A program made the translations under genes and the position numbers. Below are positions 17,264-25,462 of a stretch of 64,000 nucleotides of DNA, in pieces (the stretch's first letter is position 1; every line of letters starts with the position of its first letter). The notes beneath the pieces are model-generated. The model saw only the letters and a list, made by a program, of their open reading frames with translations. It was not told the origin of the DNA and ran no database searches. The stretch is taken from positions 1 through 64,000 of the forward strand of contig NZ_HE997185.1 in NCBI RefSeq assembly GCF_000312445.1, in the 5' to 3' direction. The DNA is from Phocaeicola abscessus CCUG 55929 (GTDB lineage: Bacteria > Bacteroidota > Bacteroidia > Bacteroidales > Bacteroidaceae).

Positions 17264-19399
17264 ATGGCAACATTACAAAAGATCAGATCTCACGGCCCTT
17301 TATTGGTCGTTGTAATCGGTTTAGCCCTTTTCGCTTTTATTGCGGGCGATATGTGGAAAGTTATTCAGCCGCATACGACTAAACAGGATGTAGGTGTTAT
17401 TAACGGCAAGACAATTAATGTGCAAGACTTCCAGAAGATGGTGGACGAATATTCGGAAGTCATCAAAATGTCGCAAGGCCTTCAGGCACTGAATGATCAG
17501 CAGCTCACACGAGTTAAGGATCAGGTATGGCAGGCATACGTCAACAACGAGCTGATCGCTGCGGAAGCGGAAAAGTTAGGATTAGTAGTTACTGATAAAG
17601 AAATCCAGTCGATTATCGACGAGGGAGCTCATCCCCTTTTATTGCAGACTCCGTTCCGCAACCAACAGACAGGGGCTTTTGATAAGGACGAATTAAAGAA
17701 TTTCCTCGTTCAATATGCCAACTTGGGCAAGAGCAGTCAGATGCCCGCCCAATATGTGGAATATTATCAGAAGTTGGGCACCTACTGGAAATTCATCGAA
17801 CGTACCATCCGCGAATCGACTTTGGCGGAGAAATATCAAAATCTGATTTCTAAATCTTTGCTCTCCAATCCGATTGATGCGGAAGATAATTTCAACAATC
17901 GTACTGTTCAAACCGATGCGTTGCTGGCTGCCGTTCTATACACTTCGATCCCCGATTCTGCCATTACGATCGACAAAGAAGAGATTCGAGATCTTTACGC
18001 TAAACGGAAAGAGACGTTCAAACAGGCCGTAGAGACTCGCGATTTTCAATATATCGATGTCACGGTCACTCCTTCCGAAGCCGACCGGGCCGAAGTCTTG
18101 AAAGAGGTCCAGGAATATGCCGAACAACTCGCCAATCCTAACACGGAGCTGGTTACCTTCGTTCGGTCGACCGGTTCGACTGTTCCTTACAACAATTTGG
18201 CCATCAGTAAAACCATCTTGCCGGCGGATATCAGTTCGCGCATCGATTCCGCCGCCATCAACGAGGTGTTCGGCCCGTTCTATAATCAAACCGACGATTC
18301 GTACAATGCTTTCCGCATTCTTTCCCGTGTTTCTTCTCCCGACTCCATCCAATTTCGCCAACTGCAAGTCGCTCTCGAGACGGAAGAAAAGACCAGGAAC
18401 CTGGCCGACAGCATCTTCCATGCATTGAAAAGCGGTGCCGACTTCGCAACGATAGCAAAGGCTTACGGACAAAACGGCGAGTCGACTTGGATCGATACGC
18501 ATCATTTCGAAGGCACTTCCATGAGCGAAGAAAATGCCGATTTCTTAAATTCATTGATCAAGGCAACGGTGAACGAATGGAACAGCAAAAAAATCGGTCA
18601 GGGATATATATTAACCCAAGTTCTTGCTAAAAAAGCATTTCAGGATAAGTACCGGATAGTCGTCGTCAAACGGCCGGTTGAATTCAGCAAGGAAACTTAC
18701 AACAAAGCCTATAACGACTTCAGTCAGTTCGTAGCTCAAAATACCCAAAAAGACGATGTAGAGAAAAATGCGGAAGAAAGCGGCTATAATTTGTTGGAGC
18801 GTACCGACTATAGCAGCGCCGAACACTACGTAGGCGGAGTCAACAATACGCGCGAGGTCATCAAATGGATTTTCTCGGCAAAGGAAGGCGATGTCTCTCC
18901 CCTCTTCGAATGCGGGGACAATAATCACATGATGGTCGTTATTTTGAATCGCATCCACAAAGCAGGGTATCGCAATATCAACGCAGTAGCCGATATGTTA
19001 AAAGTCGAAATTCTTCGGGACAAGAAAGCGGAGCAAATCATGGCGCAATTGAAAGGTGCAGATTATGCGACGGTAAAGAATACGGCCGATGCGGTAAGCG
19101 ATACGGTGAAACATATTACATTCGCCGCTCCGGTCTATGTCGCTGTCACCCGTGCGAGCGAGCCTGTCCTGAGCGCTTATGCCAGCAAGACGGAAGTAAA
19201 TAAAACGACCGCCCCCATTAAAGGGAATGCAGGCGTTTATGTCATGCAGGTGATCGACCGCAATGAAGGTACCGAAAAATTCGACGACGCTGCCGAGGAA
19301 GAAGGTATCAAGACGGCCAACGAACGCTATGCAAGCATGTTTATTTCCGATCTTTACGAAAAAGCGAAAGTAAAAGATACGCGTTATCTGTTCTTCTGA
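17264..19399 (+). CDS. PpiD/SurA-like periplasmic peptidyl-prolyl isomerase
   Basis: The 711-residue product has one N-terminal membrane anchor (GPLLVVVIGLALFAFIAGDMW, about 12-32), a SurA_N/PpiD chaperone domain (VGVINGKTINVQDFQ...), a parvulin-type PPIC domain near 340-440 (SIFHALKSGADFATIAKAYG) and a second chaperone-like C-terminal half. PpiD-type proteins hold and fold nascent outer-membrane proteins at the Sec exit. The start at 17264 is preferred because the upstream in-frame codons overlap the -7 element. A strong terminator follows. Confidence 0.85.
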   Translation: MATLQKIRSHGPLLVVVIGLALFAFIAGDMWKVIQPHTTKQDVGVINGKTINVQDFQKMVDEYSEVIKMSQGLQALNDQQLTRVKDQVWQAYVNNELIAAEAEKLGLVVTDKEIQSIIDEGAHPLLLQTPFRNQQTGAFDKDELKNFLVQYANLGKSSQMPAQYVEYYQKLGTYWKFIERTIRESTLAEKYQNLISKSLLSNPIDAEDNFNNRTVQTDALLAAVLYTSIPDSAITIDKEEIRDLYAKRKETFKQAVETRDFQYIDVTVTPSEADRAEVLKEVQEYAEQLANPNTELVTFVRSTGSTVPYNNLAISKTILPADISSRIDSAAINEVFGPFYNQTDDSYNAFRILSRVSSPDSIQFRQLQVALETEEKTRNLADSIFHALKSGADFATIAKAYGQNGESTWIDTHHFEGTSMSEENADFLNSLIKATVNEWNSKKIGQGYILTQVLAKKAFQDKYRIVVVKRPVEFSKETYNKAYNDFSQFVAQNTQKDDVEKNAEESGYNLLERTDYSSAEHYVGGVNNTREVIKWIFSAKEGDVSPLFECGDNNHMMVVILNRIHKAGYRNINAVADMLKVEILRDKKAEQIMAQLKGADYATVKNTADAVSDTVKHITFAAPVYVAVTRASEPVLSAYASKTEVNKTTAPIKGNAGVYVMQVIDRNEGTEKFDDAAEEEGIKTANERYASMFISDLYEKAKVKDTRYLFF

Positions 19400-19421
19400 C
19401 GCAACTCGTTGCGAGGATGGG

Positions 19422-19461
19422 CAGGCGGAAATCGTTATCGGTTTCCGCCTGTGCACTTTTT
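19422..19461 (+). terminator. Intrinsic terminator of the ppiD-like gene
   Basis: A 12-bp stem CAGGCGGAAATC / GGTTTCCGCCTG with a GTTATC loop is followed by TGCACTTTTT. Confidence 0.88.
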
Positions 19462-19487
19462 GAGAGTTGCAACGCCAAGTATCGGGC

Positions 19488-19957
19488 GGGGAAACCTGTT
19501 CGGCGAGGTCGGAAATATCACCGACGGAGAAAAACATCCTGTCGTCGAGGTTCAAGATAGATCCGTCGACGTTCCGGATGCCGTCGGACACGTCGGATAA
19601 CCCGTCGTCGACGTTCCGGACCTCACCGGATACGTTGAGCAACCTCAAATTCGACGTTCCGAACCTCGCCGGATACGTTGGATAACCTGTCCGTCGAGGT
19701 TAGACAACCTCAAATTTGACGTCCCGGACGTGTCCGGATAGGTTGTACCACCTATCCGACGGGATAAACAACCTCGCCGGCGGGGTTCGGAACGTATCCA
19801 GCTACGTTGTGGGACGTATCCAGCTACGTTGTAGGACGTATCCGGCTACGTTGTGGGACGTATCCAGCTACGTTGTGGGACGTATCCGGCCACGTTGTAG
19901 GACGTATCCGGCCACGTTGTAGGACGTATCCAGCTACGTTGTGGGACGTATATTCGG
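19488..19957. repeat. Repeat field R2: 22-nt tandem array with a degenerate flank
   Basis: From 19794 to 19947 there are seven head-to-tail units of exactly 22 nt, starting at 19794, 19816, 19838, 19860, 19882, 19904 and 19926. Each begins GTATCCRGCYACGTTGT, and only three positions vary. Upstream, from about 19488, the same period is kept by more degenerate words (GACGTTCCGGACCTC, GGATACGTTG, CAACCTCAAATT). Positions 19661-19784 are an inverted copy of 2863-2986. The span 19735-19758 repeats the dyad CGGATAGGT...ACCTATCCG seen in R1. No plausible gene lies in the 689-base gap. Confidence 0.92.
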
Positions 19958-20088
19958 AATCTCCCATCCCTTTTCCGAAGAGCGGCCACGAATCCTGAAA
20001 ATTGTTTTTCGACGGTCGATAAGGGTGGGTAAAACTTTTAAAGACAAAATAATTTTCGTTTCTTTGCAAATGGAATAAAAAAACGACC

Positions 20089-20556
20089 ATGACCAAAGAG
20101 GAACTGATGCGTGAAGCAATCCGTCTTTCTATCGAAAATATAAAAAAGGGAGGAGGTCCCTTCGCCGCCATCATTGCACGCAACGGCGAGCTTATTGCTA
20201 CGGGAAAGAACCGCGTGACGGCGCAGCATGACCCCACGGCGCACGCAGAGGTGAATGCCATCCGTGCAGCTGCCCGTAAACTGAAGGCATTCGACTTAAG
20301 CGGATGCGAAATCTACACCTCTTGCGAGCCTTGTCCGATGTGCTTAGGGGCGATTTATTGGGCGCGTTTAGACAAGATTTACTATGCTAACAATAAAGAT
20401 GATGCCGCAAAGATCGGATTCGACGATTCGTTCATCTACGATGAAATGAACCTGAAGCCCGAAGGGCGCGAAAAGCCGTCGGAGAGATTGCTCAGCCAGG
20501 AAGCGATGAAAGCGTTCGACGATTGGGTGAACAAGACGGATAAAATAACCTATTGA
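20089..20556 (+). CDS. guaD: Guanine deaminase (CDA-superfamily)
   Basis: This 155-residue cytidine-deaminase-fold enzyme has the zinc site HAEVNAI (His ligand plus catalytic Glu, about 54-60) and PCPMC (Cys ligands, about 83-87). It resembles Bacillus GuaD more than TadA: it has GGGPFAAIIA at the N-terminus, GAIYWARLDKIYYA after the zinc motif, and the C-terminal KIGFDDSFIYDEM followed by a basic/acidic tail. It would convert guanine to xanthine. A tRNA adenosine deaminase is the alternative but is less likely. It follows repeat field R2 and appears to be transcribed alone. Confidence 0.82.
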   Translation: MTKEELMREAIRLSIENIKKGGGPFAAIIARNGELIATGKNRVTAQHDPTAHAEVNAIRAAARKLKAFDLSGCEIYTSCEPCPMCLGAIYWARLDKIYYANNKDDAAKIGFDDSFIYDEMNLKPEGREKPSERLLSQEAMKAFDDWVNKTDKITY

Positions 20557-20616
20557 CGGAACCGGCGAGGCTTCGGAAAAGAGGGAGGAACGCCGTATAA
20601 CATTAGAATAAAAAGA

Positions 20617-21747
20617 ATGAAAAAACTATTTGCCTTACTCTGTGCAAGTGCTATCGCAGCTTGCCAAAGCGGTCCCCGACATCCGAACCGGATCAGCGGA
20701 CAGTTAGACAGTATCCCGGGCGATCGCCTACTCGCTTTCGTGGTCAACGAAGATTTTACCGCCTTAGATCGTGTCGACACCATCCGGTTGGACAACGGGC
20801 GGTTTAGGTACGACTTTAAATACCCCACCGCCCGTATCCTGACATTGTTCCCCGATGGCGAGGGAACTCGCGAAGCCTCCGTTCAAGGCGCTATCGAGCT
20901 GTTGTTTATCCCGGGCGAAGAAGCCGTCCTCGGCGGCACGTTAAAAGCGCCCCGTTTCGACGGTTCTGCCTTCTTCAAGGAATTGGACAAGATAGAACAG
21001 CAGCTCAGATCTGCGGTTCCGAATTTAGAGGAGAAATATCAAAAGCTTCTGGAAGCCGGCGCTTCACAGGATTCGATAGCCGACGCCTACACCAAAGAAG
21101 CGGAGGAAAACCTGAAGAAACAGAAAGAGATCGTCCGGCCATACCTCTTGGCTCACCCCGATAAAAACATCTCCGTCTATCTGGCTGCCAAATACATGGA
21201 CACGGAACTGTTAGACTGTTTCGACAGACTGCCCGGCCATATAAAGGACGGACCGCTGGCAAACTTCATCCGAACGACTTCGACCCGCGCTCGCGAAGAA
21301 AAAGCCCGACAGGAAGTCGCTGACAAAATCCAGGAAGGCAATCCGGCTCCCGACTTTACGCTGAAGGATCATAACGGAAACGACTTTACCTTATCCTCGA
21401 TCTACAATCAGGGAAAATATATCCTCCTCGACTTCTGGGGGACTTGGTGCATCTGGTGCATAAAAGGTATTCCAAGTATGCAGGAAACTTATACGACCTA
21501 TAAGCATCGGATGGAAATCGTCAGCATCGATTGCAACGACAAAGCAGAAGACTGGAAAGCTTTCTTGGCCAACAACCGATTACCGTGGATTCATGTCCGT
21601 AATGACGGTAATCCGGATATCTCGGGCAGGTACGGCATTCAAGGTTATCCCACCAAACTCATTCTCGATCCCGCAGGAAAGATCGTCAAAATTTCCGTCG
21701 GCGAAGATCCTAAGTTCTATGAGGAATTGAAAGATTTGCTGAAATAG
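20617..21747 (+). CDS. Thioredoxin-fold (TlpA-like) lipoprotein with DUF4369 domain
   Basis: The 376-residue protein has a lipoprotein signal peptide (SAIAAC, Cys at about 16). A DUF4369-type beta-rich N-terminal domain (ISGQLDSIPGDRLL...) is followed by a helical linker and a C-terminal AhpC/TSA-thioredoxin domain (GNPAPDFTLKDHNGNDFTLS). The redox motif is WGTWCIWCIKG, so CIWC replaces the usual C-x-P-C; the cis-proline loop is QGYPTKLIL. It is probably a periplasm-facing thiol-disulphide reductase. It converges on the nuclease-family gene with a 15-base gap. Confidence 0.84.
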   Translation: MKKLFALLCASAIAACQSGPRHPNRISGQLDSIPGDRLLAFVVNEDFTALDRVDTIRLDNGRFRYDFKYPTARILTLFPDGEGTREASVQGAIELLFIPGEEAVLGGTLKAPRFDGSAFFKELDKIEQQLRSAVPNLEEKYQKLLEAGASQDSIADAYTKEAEENLKKQKEIVRPYLLAHPDKNISVYLAAKYMDTELLDCFDRLPGHIKDGPLANFIRTTSTRAREEKARQEVADKIQEGNPAPDFTLKDHNGNDFTLSSIYNQGKYILLDFWGTWCIWCIKGIPSMQETYTTYKHRMEIVSIDCNDKAEDWKAFLANNRLPWIHVRNDGNPDISGRYGIQGYPTKLILDPAGKIVKISVGEDPKFYEELKDLLK

Positions 21748-21762
21748 CGAACGGAAAAAACG

Positions 21763-22773
21763 CTACTCGCCTACTTCGAAATCCACACATACCGGGAGAT
21801 GATCGCTGTATCCGCCGTGATACCTCTTTCCCCAATAGGTTCGGAAAGGAACTTCTCCGCCGTAACGGTCATCCTCTTCCAAGAGAAAAGGATACTTCAG
21901 GATTTGTGCTTTCTTGTAATGGGTGCGCATCCCCTCATGTCCCGCCAATAGATAGCCGGAAACGATCAATTGGTCGAGTATTCCCCACATACCGCGGTAG
22001 CGATAAGTTCCGCCGTTCCGGCCGTCCATCAGGTTATAAAGTTTTCTCGCCTTGACGAACAGCTTCGGTTTTTTCGCTTTCAACACTTTGTAGATCGCTT
22101 CATCTTTGGGATAATCATTGAAATCGCCCATGATAAGTACGTTCGGATGTTTGCGGATCGCCATCACGGAATCGGCGGCCTGCCGCAAGATCTGCGAGGT
22201 GAAACGCCGATAAGGCAAGCTGATTTCCTCGCCCCCTGCCCTTGAAGGCATATGGCAAACGAATACGTCCAGCGTATCTCCCGACAAAACCTCCCCCGTG
22301 ACATGCAGGATGTCCCGTGTAGGAGGCAGTTTTACGATTCCTCGGGGAATCGGAATAGCTTGCTTTCCCAAGAGTTTGAAGGTGCCCCGCTGATACAAGA
22401 GTGCGACATCGATTCCTCGTTTGTCCGGCGAATTTGTCATGACGTACCGGTATCCTGCTTCGCGCAGCGGCGAATATTTTACCAAATCTGTCAGGCAACG
22501 GTCGTTTTCCACTTCACAAAGTCCTACCAAATCGGGAACATTCTCCGCACTTGCGGCGACAATCACCTTGGCAATCTTGTTCAACTTATCCCGATAACGG
22601 GAATAGGTCCATCCTCTGGGACTATCGGGAAGAAATTCGTAATCGTTTTTCAATGAGTCATGTCGCGTATCAAACAGATTTTCTACGTTATAGAACATCA
22701 CGCGAAAAGGCTGTCCGGCTTGCATTACGGCAGCCAGACAGCCCCAATAAAACAATAAAATACCTTTTCTCAT
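21763..22773 (-). CDS. Secreted endonuclease/exonuclease/phosphatase-family protein
   Basis: The 336-residue product has a signal peptide (MRKGILLFYWGCLAAVMQAG) and the EEP fold motifs: FYNVENLFD, LCEVEND (metal-binding Glu), IMGDFNDYP (catalytic Asp/Asn) and the terminal SDHLPV (catalytic His). Members cleave nucleic acids or phosphoesters; the substrate cannot be told here, and a secreted nuclease for nutrient phosphate is one option. It starts one base after the pepD stop, so it is the second gene of a pepD operon. Confidence 0.82.
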   Translation of the reverse strand: MRKGILLFYWGCLAAVMQAGQPFRVMFYNVENLFDTRHDSLKNDYEFLPDSPRGWTYSRYRDKLNKIAKVIVAASAENVPDLVGLCEVENDRCLTDLVKYSPLREAGYRYVMTNSPDKRGIDVALLYQRGTFKLLGKQAIPIPRGIVKLPPTRDILHVTGEVLSGDTLDVFVCHMPSRAGGEEISLPYRRFTSQILRQAADSVMAIRKHPNVLIMGDFNDYPKDEAIYKVLKAKKPKLFVKARKLYNLMDGRNGGTYRYRGMWGILDQLIVSGYLLAGHEGMRTHYKKAQILKYPFLLEEDDRYGGEVPFRTYWGKRYHGGYSDHLPVCVDFEVGE

Positions 22774-22774
22774 A

Positions 22775-24238
22775 TCAAGCTTTCCGAGGTATGTTCTTCA
22801 AAACATCCAGCAGATGATTCCAGAACATGTCGACAGTCGGGATCAGCAAACGTTCGTCGGGGGAATGTACGCCGCGCATGGTCGGGCCGAACGAAACCAT
22901 ATCCAAATTCGGATAGGACTGCAAGAACAATCCGCACTCCAACCCCGCATGGATCGCTCTCACTTTCGGTTCCTTGCCGAACAAACGCTTATAACTGTCG
23001 ACGGTGATTTGGAGAATCTCTGAACGAGGATTCGGCTTCCAGCCGGGATATCCATCGCTCGTCGCTACTTCCGCTCCTCCCAAGAGGAAGGCGGAACGAA
23101 CTGCTTCGGAAACATCTTCCCGTTGCGATTCGATGGAACTGCGTTGGCTGGTAACTACATGCACCTGGCCGTCGAGCATCTTGACAGAAGCTAAATTGGA
23201 AGAAGTTTCCACTAAGCCTGGAATATCCTGACTCATCGCATATACGCCATTGTGCACGGCATATAGGGTGCGAAGCATCTTCCTCGCTACCTGCGGATCG
23301 ATCGCCTCTTTCACTCTTGTTTCCGAAACGAGGTCGGCAGCAAGGTTCGGTTCCGTAACGGAAAACTCGTTTTCCAATTCGACCGTATACCTATTCAAAT
23401 CGATGCGGACGTGTTCTTTTACTTCCATGGGCACCGCACAAAGGGCATGAGCTTCCCGAGGAATGGCATTATGCAAGTTTCCACCATCGATGTGGCAAAG
23501 ATAAAACGGATACTTATCGGCTATCTTCACCAAGAAACGCACCAACAACTTGTTGGCATTCGCACGTCCCTTATCGATATCGTCGCCGGAATGTCCTCCG
23601 CTCAGGCCTTTTATTTGCACGCGGAAGAAATAGAAATCTTCGGGGACGGGTACGCGCTTGAACCTGAAATCGGCTTCGGTATTTGCGCCGCCGGCACAAC
23701 CGATAAACATTTCTCCTTCGTCTTCCGAATCCAGGTTGATAAGCATATCGCCGCCCTCCATGAAATCGTTTTTCATTCCGAAAGCTCCTGTCATGCCTGT
23801 CTCCTCGTCACGGGTAAAGATGCACGCTATAGGGCCGTGCTGAATATCTTTGGCAGCGAGAATGGCCAGGCATGCTGCAATACCGATACCATCGTCGGCT
23901 CCCAACGTCGTACCTTTGGCACGCAACCATTCGCCTTCAACATACGGTTGAATAGGGTCTTTAAGAAAATCATGTTTTACGTCGGCATTCTTTTCGCAAA
24001 CCATGTCTTCGTGGCATTGCAAAATCACCTTCTTACAATGCTCCATGCCGGGAGTTGCAGGTTTGTCGATACGTACATTTCCCACTTCATCGACCATCGT
24101 TTTCAACCCCTGTTCCCTACCGAATGCTTTCAGGAAAGCAATAATCTGTTCCTCTTTCTTCGAAGGGCGAGGCACTTTACAGACTTCACTAAAATAGTGA
24201 AAAACTGACGCAGGTTTTAAATCTTTAATCTCCATCAT
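22775..24238 (-). CDS. pepD: Aminoacyl-histidine dipeptidase (peptidase D, M20)
   Basis: A 487-residue cytosolic M20C metallopeptidase that splits X-His dipeptides such as carnosine. It has the metal motifs LQCHEDMV (His, about 72), GTTLGADDGIGIA (bridging Asp followed by DDG), FTRDEETGMTGAFG (catalytic Glu pair) and the C-terminal IHAGLECG (metal His/Glu). A GGHSGDDI segment marks the lid domain. The start is MMEIKDLKP; the second Met, at 24235, is equally possible. In an amino-acid-fermenting anaerobe it fits peptide catabolism. Confidence 0.92.
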   Translation of the reverse strand: MMEIKDLKPASVFHYFSEVCKVPRPSKKEEQIIAFLKAFGREQGLKTMVDEVGNVRIDKPATPGMEHCKKVILQCHEDMVCEKNADVKHDFLKDPIQPYVEGEWLRAKGTTLGADDGIGIAACLAILAAKDIQHGPIACIFTRDEETGMTGAFGMKNDFMEGGDMLINLDSEDEGEMFIGCAGGANTEADFRFKRVPVPEDFYFFRVQIKGLSGGHSGDDIDKGRANANKLLVRFLVKIADKYPFYLCHIDGGNLHNAIPREAHALCAVPMEVKEHVRIDLNRYTVELENEFSVTEPNLAADLVSETRVKEAIDPQVARKMLRTLYAVHNGVYAMSQDIPGLVETSSNLASVKMLDGQVHVVTSQRSSIESQREDVSEAVRSAFLLGGAEVATSDGYPGWKPNPRSEILQITVDSYKRLFGKEPKVRAIHAGLECGLFLQSYPNLDMVSFGPTMRGVHSPDERLLIPTVDMFWNHLLDVLKNIPRKA

Positions 24239-24356
24239 AATCGTATATTTAGATTAATATTGCTGAATTTCATGCAAAAATCAGTTAAAATTGCCACTTT
24301 CTTCATTTTTCCGTTTTTTTTTAGCCGAAAGACCCAATTAAGTGCGTACAAAAGTT

Positions 24357-24364
24357 TATATTTG
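24357..24364 (+). promoter_or_regulatory. -7 element (TATATTTG) of the small membrane protein gene
   Basis: An exact TAnnTTTG match. Predicted transcription starts near 24370, just before a 19-codon ORF (24375-24434) that ends one base before one of the candidate starts of the downstream gene. Confidence 0.55.
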
Positions 24365-24420
24365 CAACATAAATATGGCAAAAACGGATACGAATGTCGT
24401 GGCTTTGCCCTACAAATTTA

Positions 24421-24627
24421 ATGGAAATGATTGAAATGCTGCTGATAACTTTGTTAATAGTTGCTATCTGTGTCGGATTATTAGGCATTGGAGTGTGGAT
24501 AAAAGGGAAATTTCCGAATTTTCATATCGACGGAAACAAAGCCCTTAACCGTCAAGGTATCCGATGTGTGGAAGCGCAGGACCGGGAAGCCCGAAAAGGG
24601 AACGAACATGCCGTTCCTGAGCGTTAG
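24421..24627 (+). CDS. Small single-pass membrane protein conserved in Bacteroidales
   Basis: This 68-residue protein has one N-terminal transmembrane helix (LLITLLIVAICVGLLGIGVWI), then KGKFPNFHIDGNKAL and a cytosolic-looking end with GIRCVEAQDREARKG. I recall short proteins with the same plan (a K/R-G-x-FP-x-x-H stretch and an invariant C-V-x-x-Q-DREAR) as widespread in Bacteroidales, but no function is known to me. Starts at 24421, 24427 and 24436 are all in frame; the first is given. It precedes the OmpH-like gene by 52 bases and may be co-transcribed with it. Confidence 0.65.
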   Translation: MEMIEMLLITLLIVAICVGLLGIGVWIKGKFPNFHIDGNKALNRQGIRCVEAQDREARKGNEHAVPER

Positions 24628-24679
24628 AGGCCGCAACGATTGATTTACATGTGGAAATTATTAAATATGCGAAATAGTT

Positions 24680-25291
24680 ATGAAAACAAAAAACGTCCTT
24701 ATCAAAGGATTCTTTGCTGCAGCAATAATGCTGCCGTTTACCCAGTGTGCGAACAATCGTAATAAAGCCGACGTGCCGCCGGTAGCTACGGCAGCTGATG
24801 AGGTCGCGCCTAACGGTAACCTGAAAATAGCTTATGTAGAAATTGATTCTTTGTTGAGCAAATATAATTTTTGTAAAGATTTGAACGAATTGATGCTGCA
24901 AAAAGAAGAAAATATCCGCACGACTTTAAATGAAAAGGCTAAAAGATTGGATGCGGATGCCCGCGAATGGGAACGGAAAGTCCAGAATAACGGCTTCGCT
25001 TCGCAAGAACGCGCTCAACAGGAACAACAGCGAATCCTTAAACAACAACAGGATTTGCAACAACAACAACAACGTCTGAGCGATGAGTTTGCCGCTATGC
25101 AACAGAAGAACAATTTAGAATTACGCGATTCCATCTCTTCTTTTCTGAAAGAATACAACAAGACGAAGAATTACGATTTGATCTTCAGCAATTCGGGCCT
25201 CGACAATTTGCTCTACGCCAAACAAGCGTTCAACATCACCGACGAAATTGTGAAAGGATTGAACGCCCGTTACATTTCGAAGAAAAAATAA
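24680..25291 (+). CDS. OmpH/Skp-family lipoprotein
   Basis: The 203-residue protein has a lipoprotein signal (LPFTQC, Cys about 23) and an N-terminal strand KIAYVEIDSLLSKY typical of OmpH/Skp. It continues as a long coiled coil of about 90 residues with a glutamine-rich stretch (QQQRILKQQQDLQQQQQRL) and ends with the closing strands YDLIFSNSGLDNLLYA. Skp proteins are trimeric periplasmic chaperones for outer-membrane proteins. Lipidation implies this copy is membrane-tethered. Confidence 0.85.
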   Translation: MKTKNVLIKGFFAAAIMLPFTQCANNRNKADVPPVATAADEVAPNGNLKIAYVEIDSLLSKYNFCKDLNELMLQKEENIRTTLNEKAKRLDADAREWERKVQNNGFASQERAQQEQQRILKQQQDLQQQQQRLSDEFAAMQQKNNLELRDSISSFLKEYNKTKNYDLIFSNSGLDNLLYAKQAFNITDEIVKGLNARYISKKK

Positions 25292-25332
25292 ACGAACAAT
25301 CATCGAAAGGAAACGAGCTGTCTCCCCCAACA

Positions 25333-25382
25333 AAGCGCCCTCGGAACATTTTATGTCATTTCCGGGAGCGCTTCATCTTTTA
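25333..25382 (+). terminator. Intrinsic terminator of the OmpH-like gene
   Basis: A 14-bp imperfect stem (AAGCGCCCTCGGAA pairing with TTCCGGGAGCGCTT, one mismatch) is followed by CATCTTTT. Confidence 0.75.
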
Positions 25383-25413
25383 AGCTCATACAGTTTTTTC
25401 TCCCTTTTAACTG

Positions 25414-25441
25414 TTAAATTGCAATTTAATCCCTATTTTTG
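25414..25441 (+). promoter_or_regulatory. nadE promoter with a 16-bp palindrome in the spacer
   Basis: TATTTTTG at 25434-25441 is an exact -7 match, 21 bases before the ATG. Immediately upstream, 25414-25429 is the perfect palindrome TTAAATTGCAATTTAA, in the spacer between the -33 and -7 positions. A repressor bound there would block RNA polymerase. Confidence 0.6.
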
Positions 25442-25462
25442 TAGCATAAATAAAACTAAAAT

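Noticed and set aside
19794-19957. CRISPR array
   Set aside because: Units are contiguous with no spacers, the period is 22 nt, and no cas gene is present in the window.
19716-19998. Open frames of 60-70 codons across the 22-nt array, with a repeated VVGRIRPRCRTYPATL-like peptide
   Set aside because: The frames are a by-product of the repeat: a 22-nt period cycles through all three frames on both strands. There is no promoter or leader, and they do not look like a known protein.
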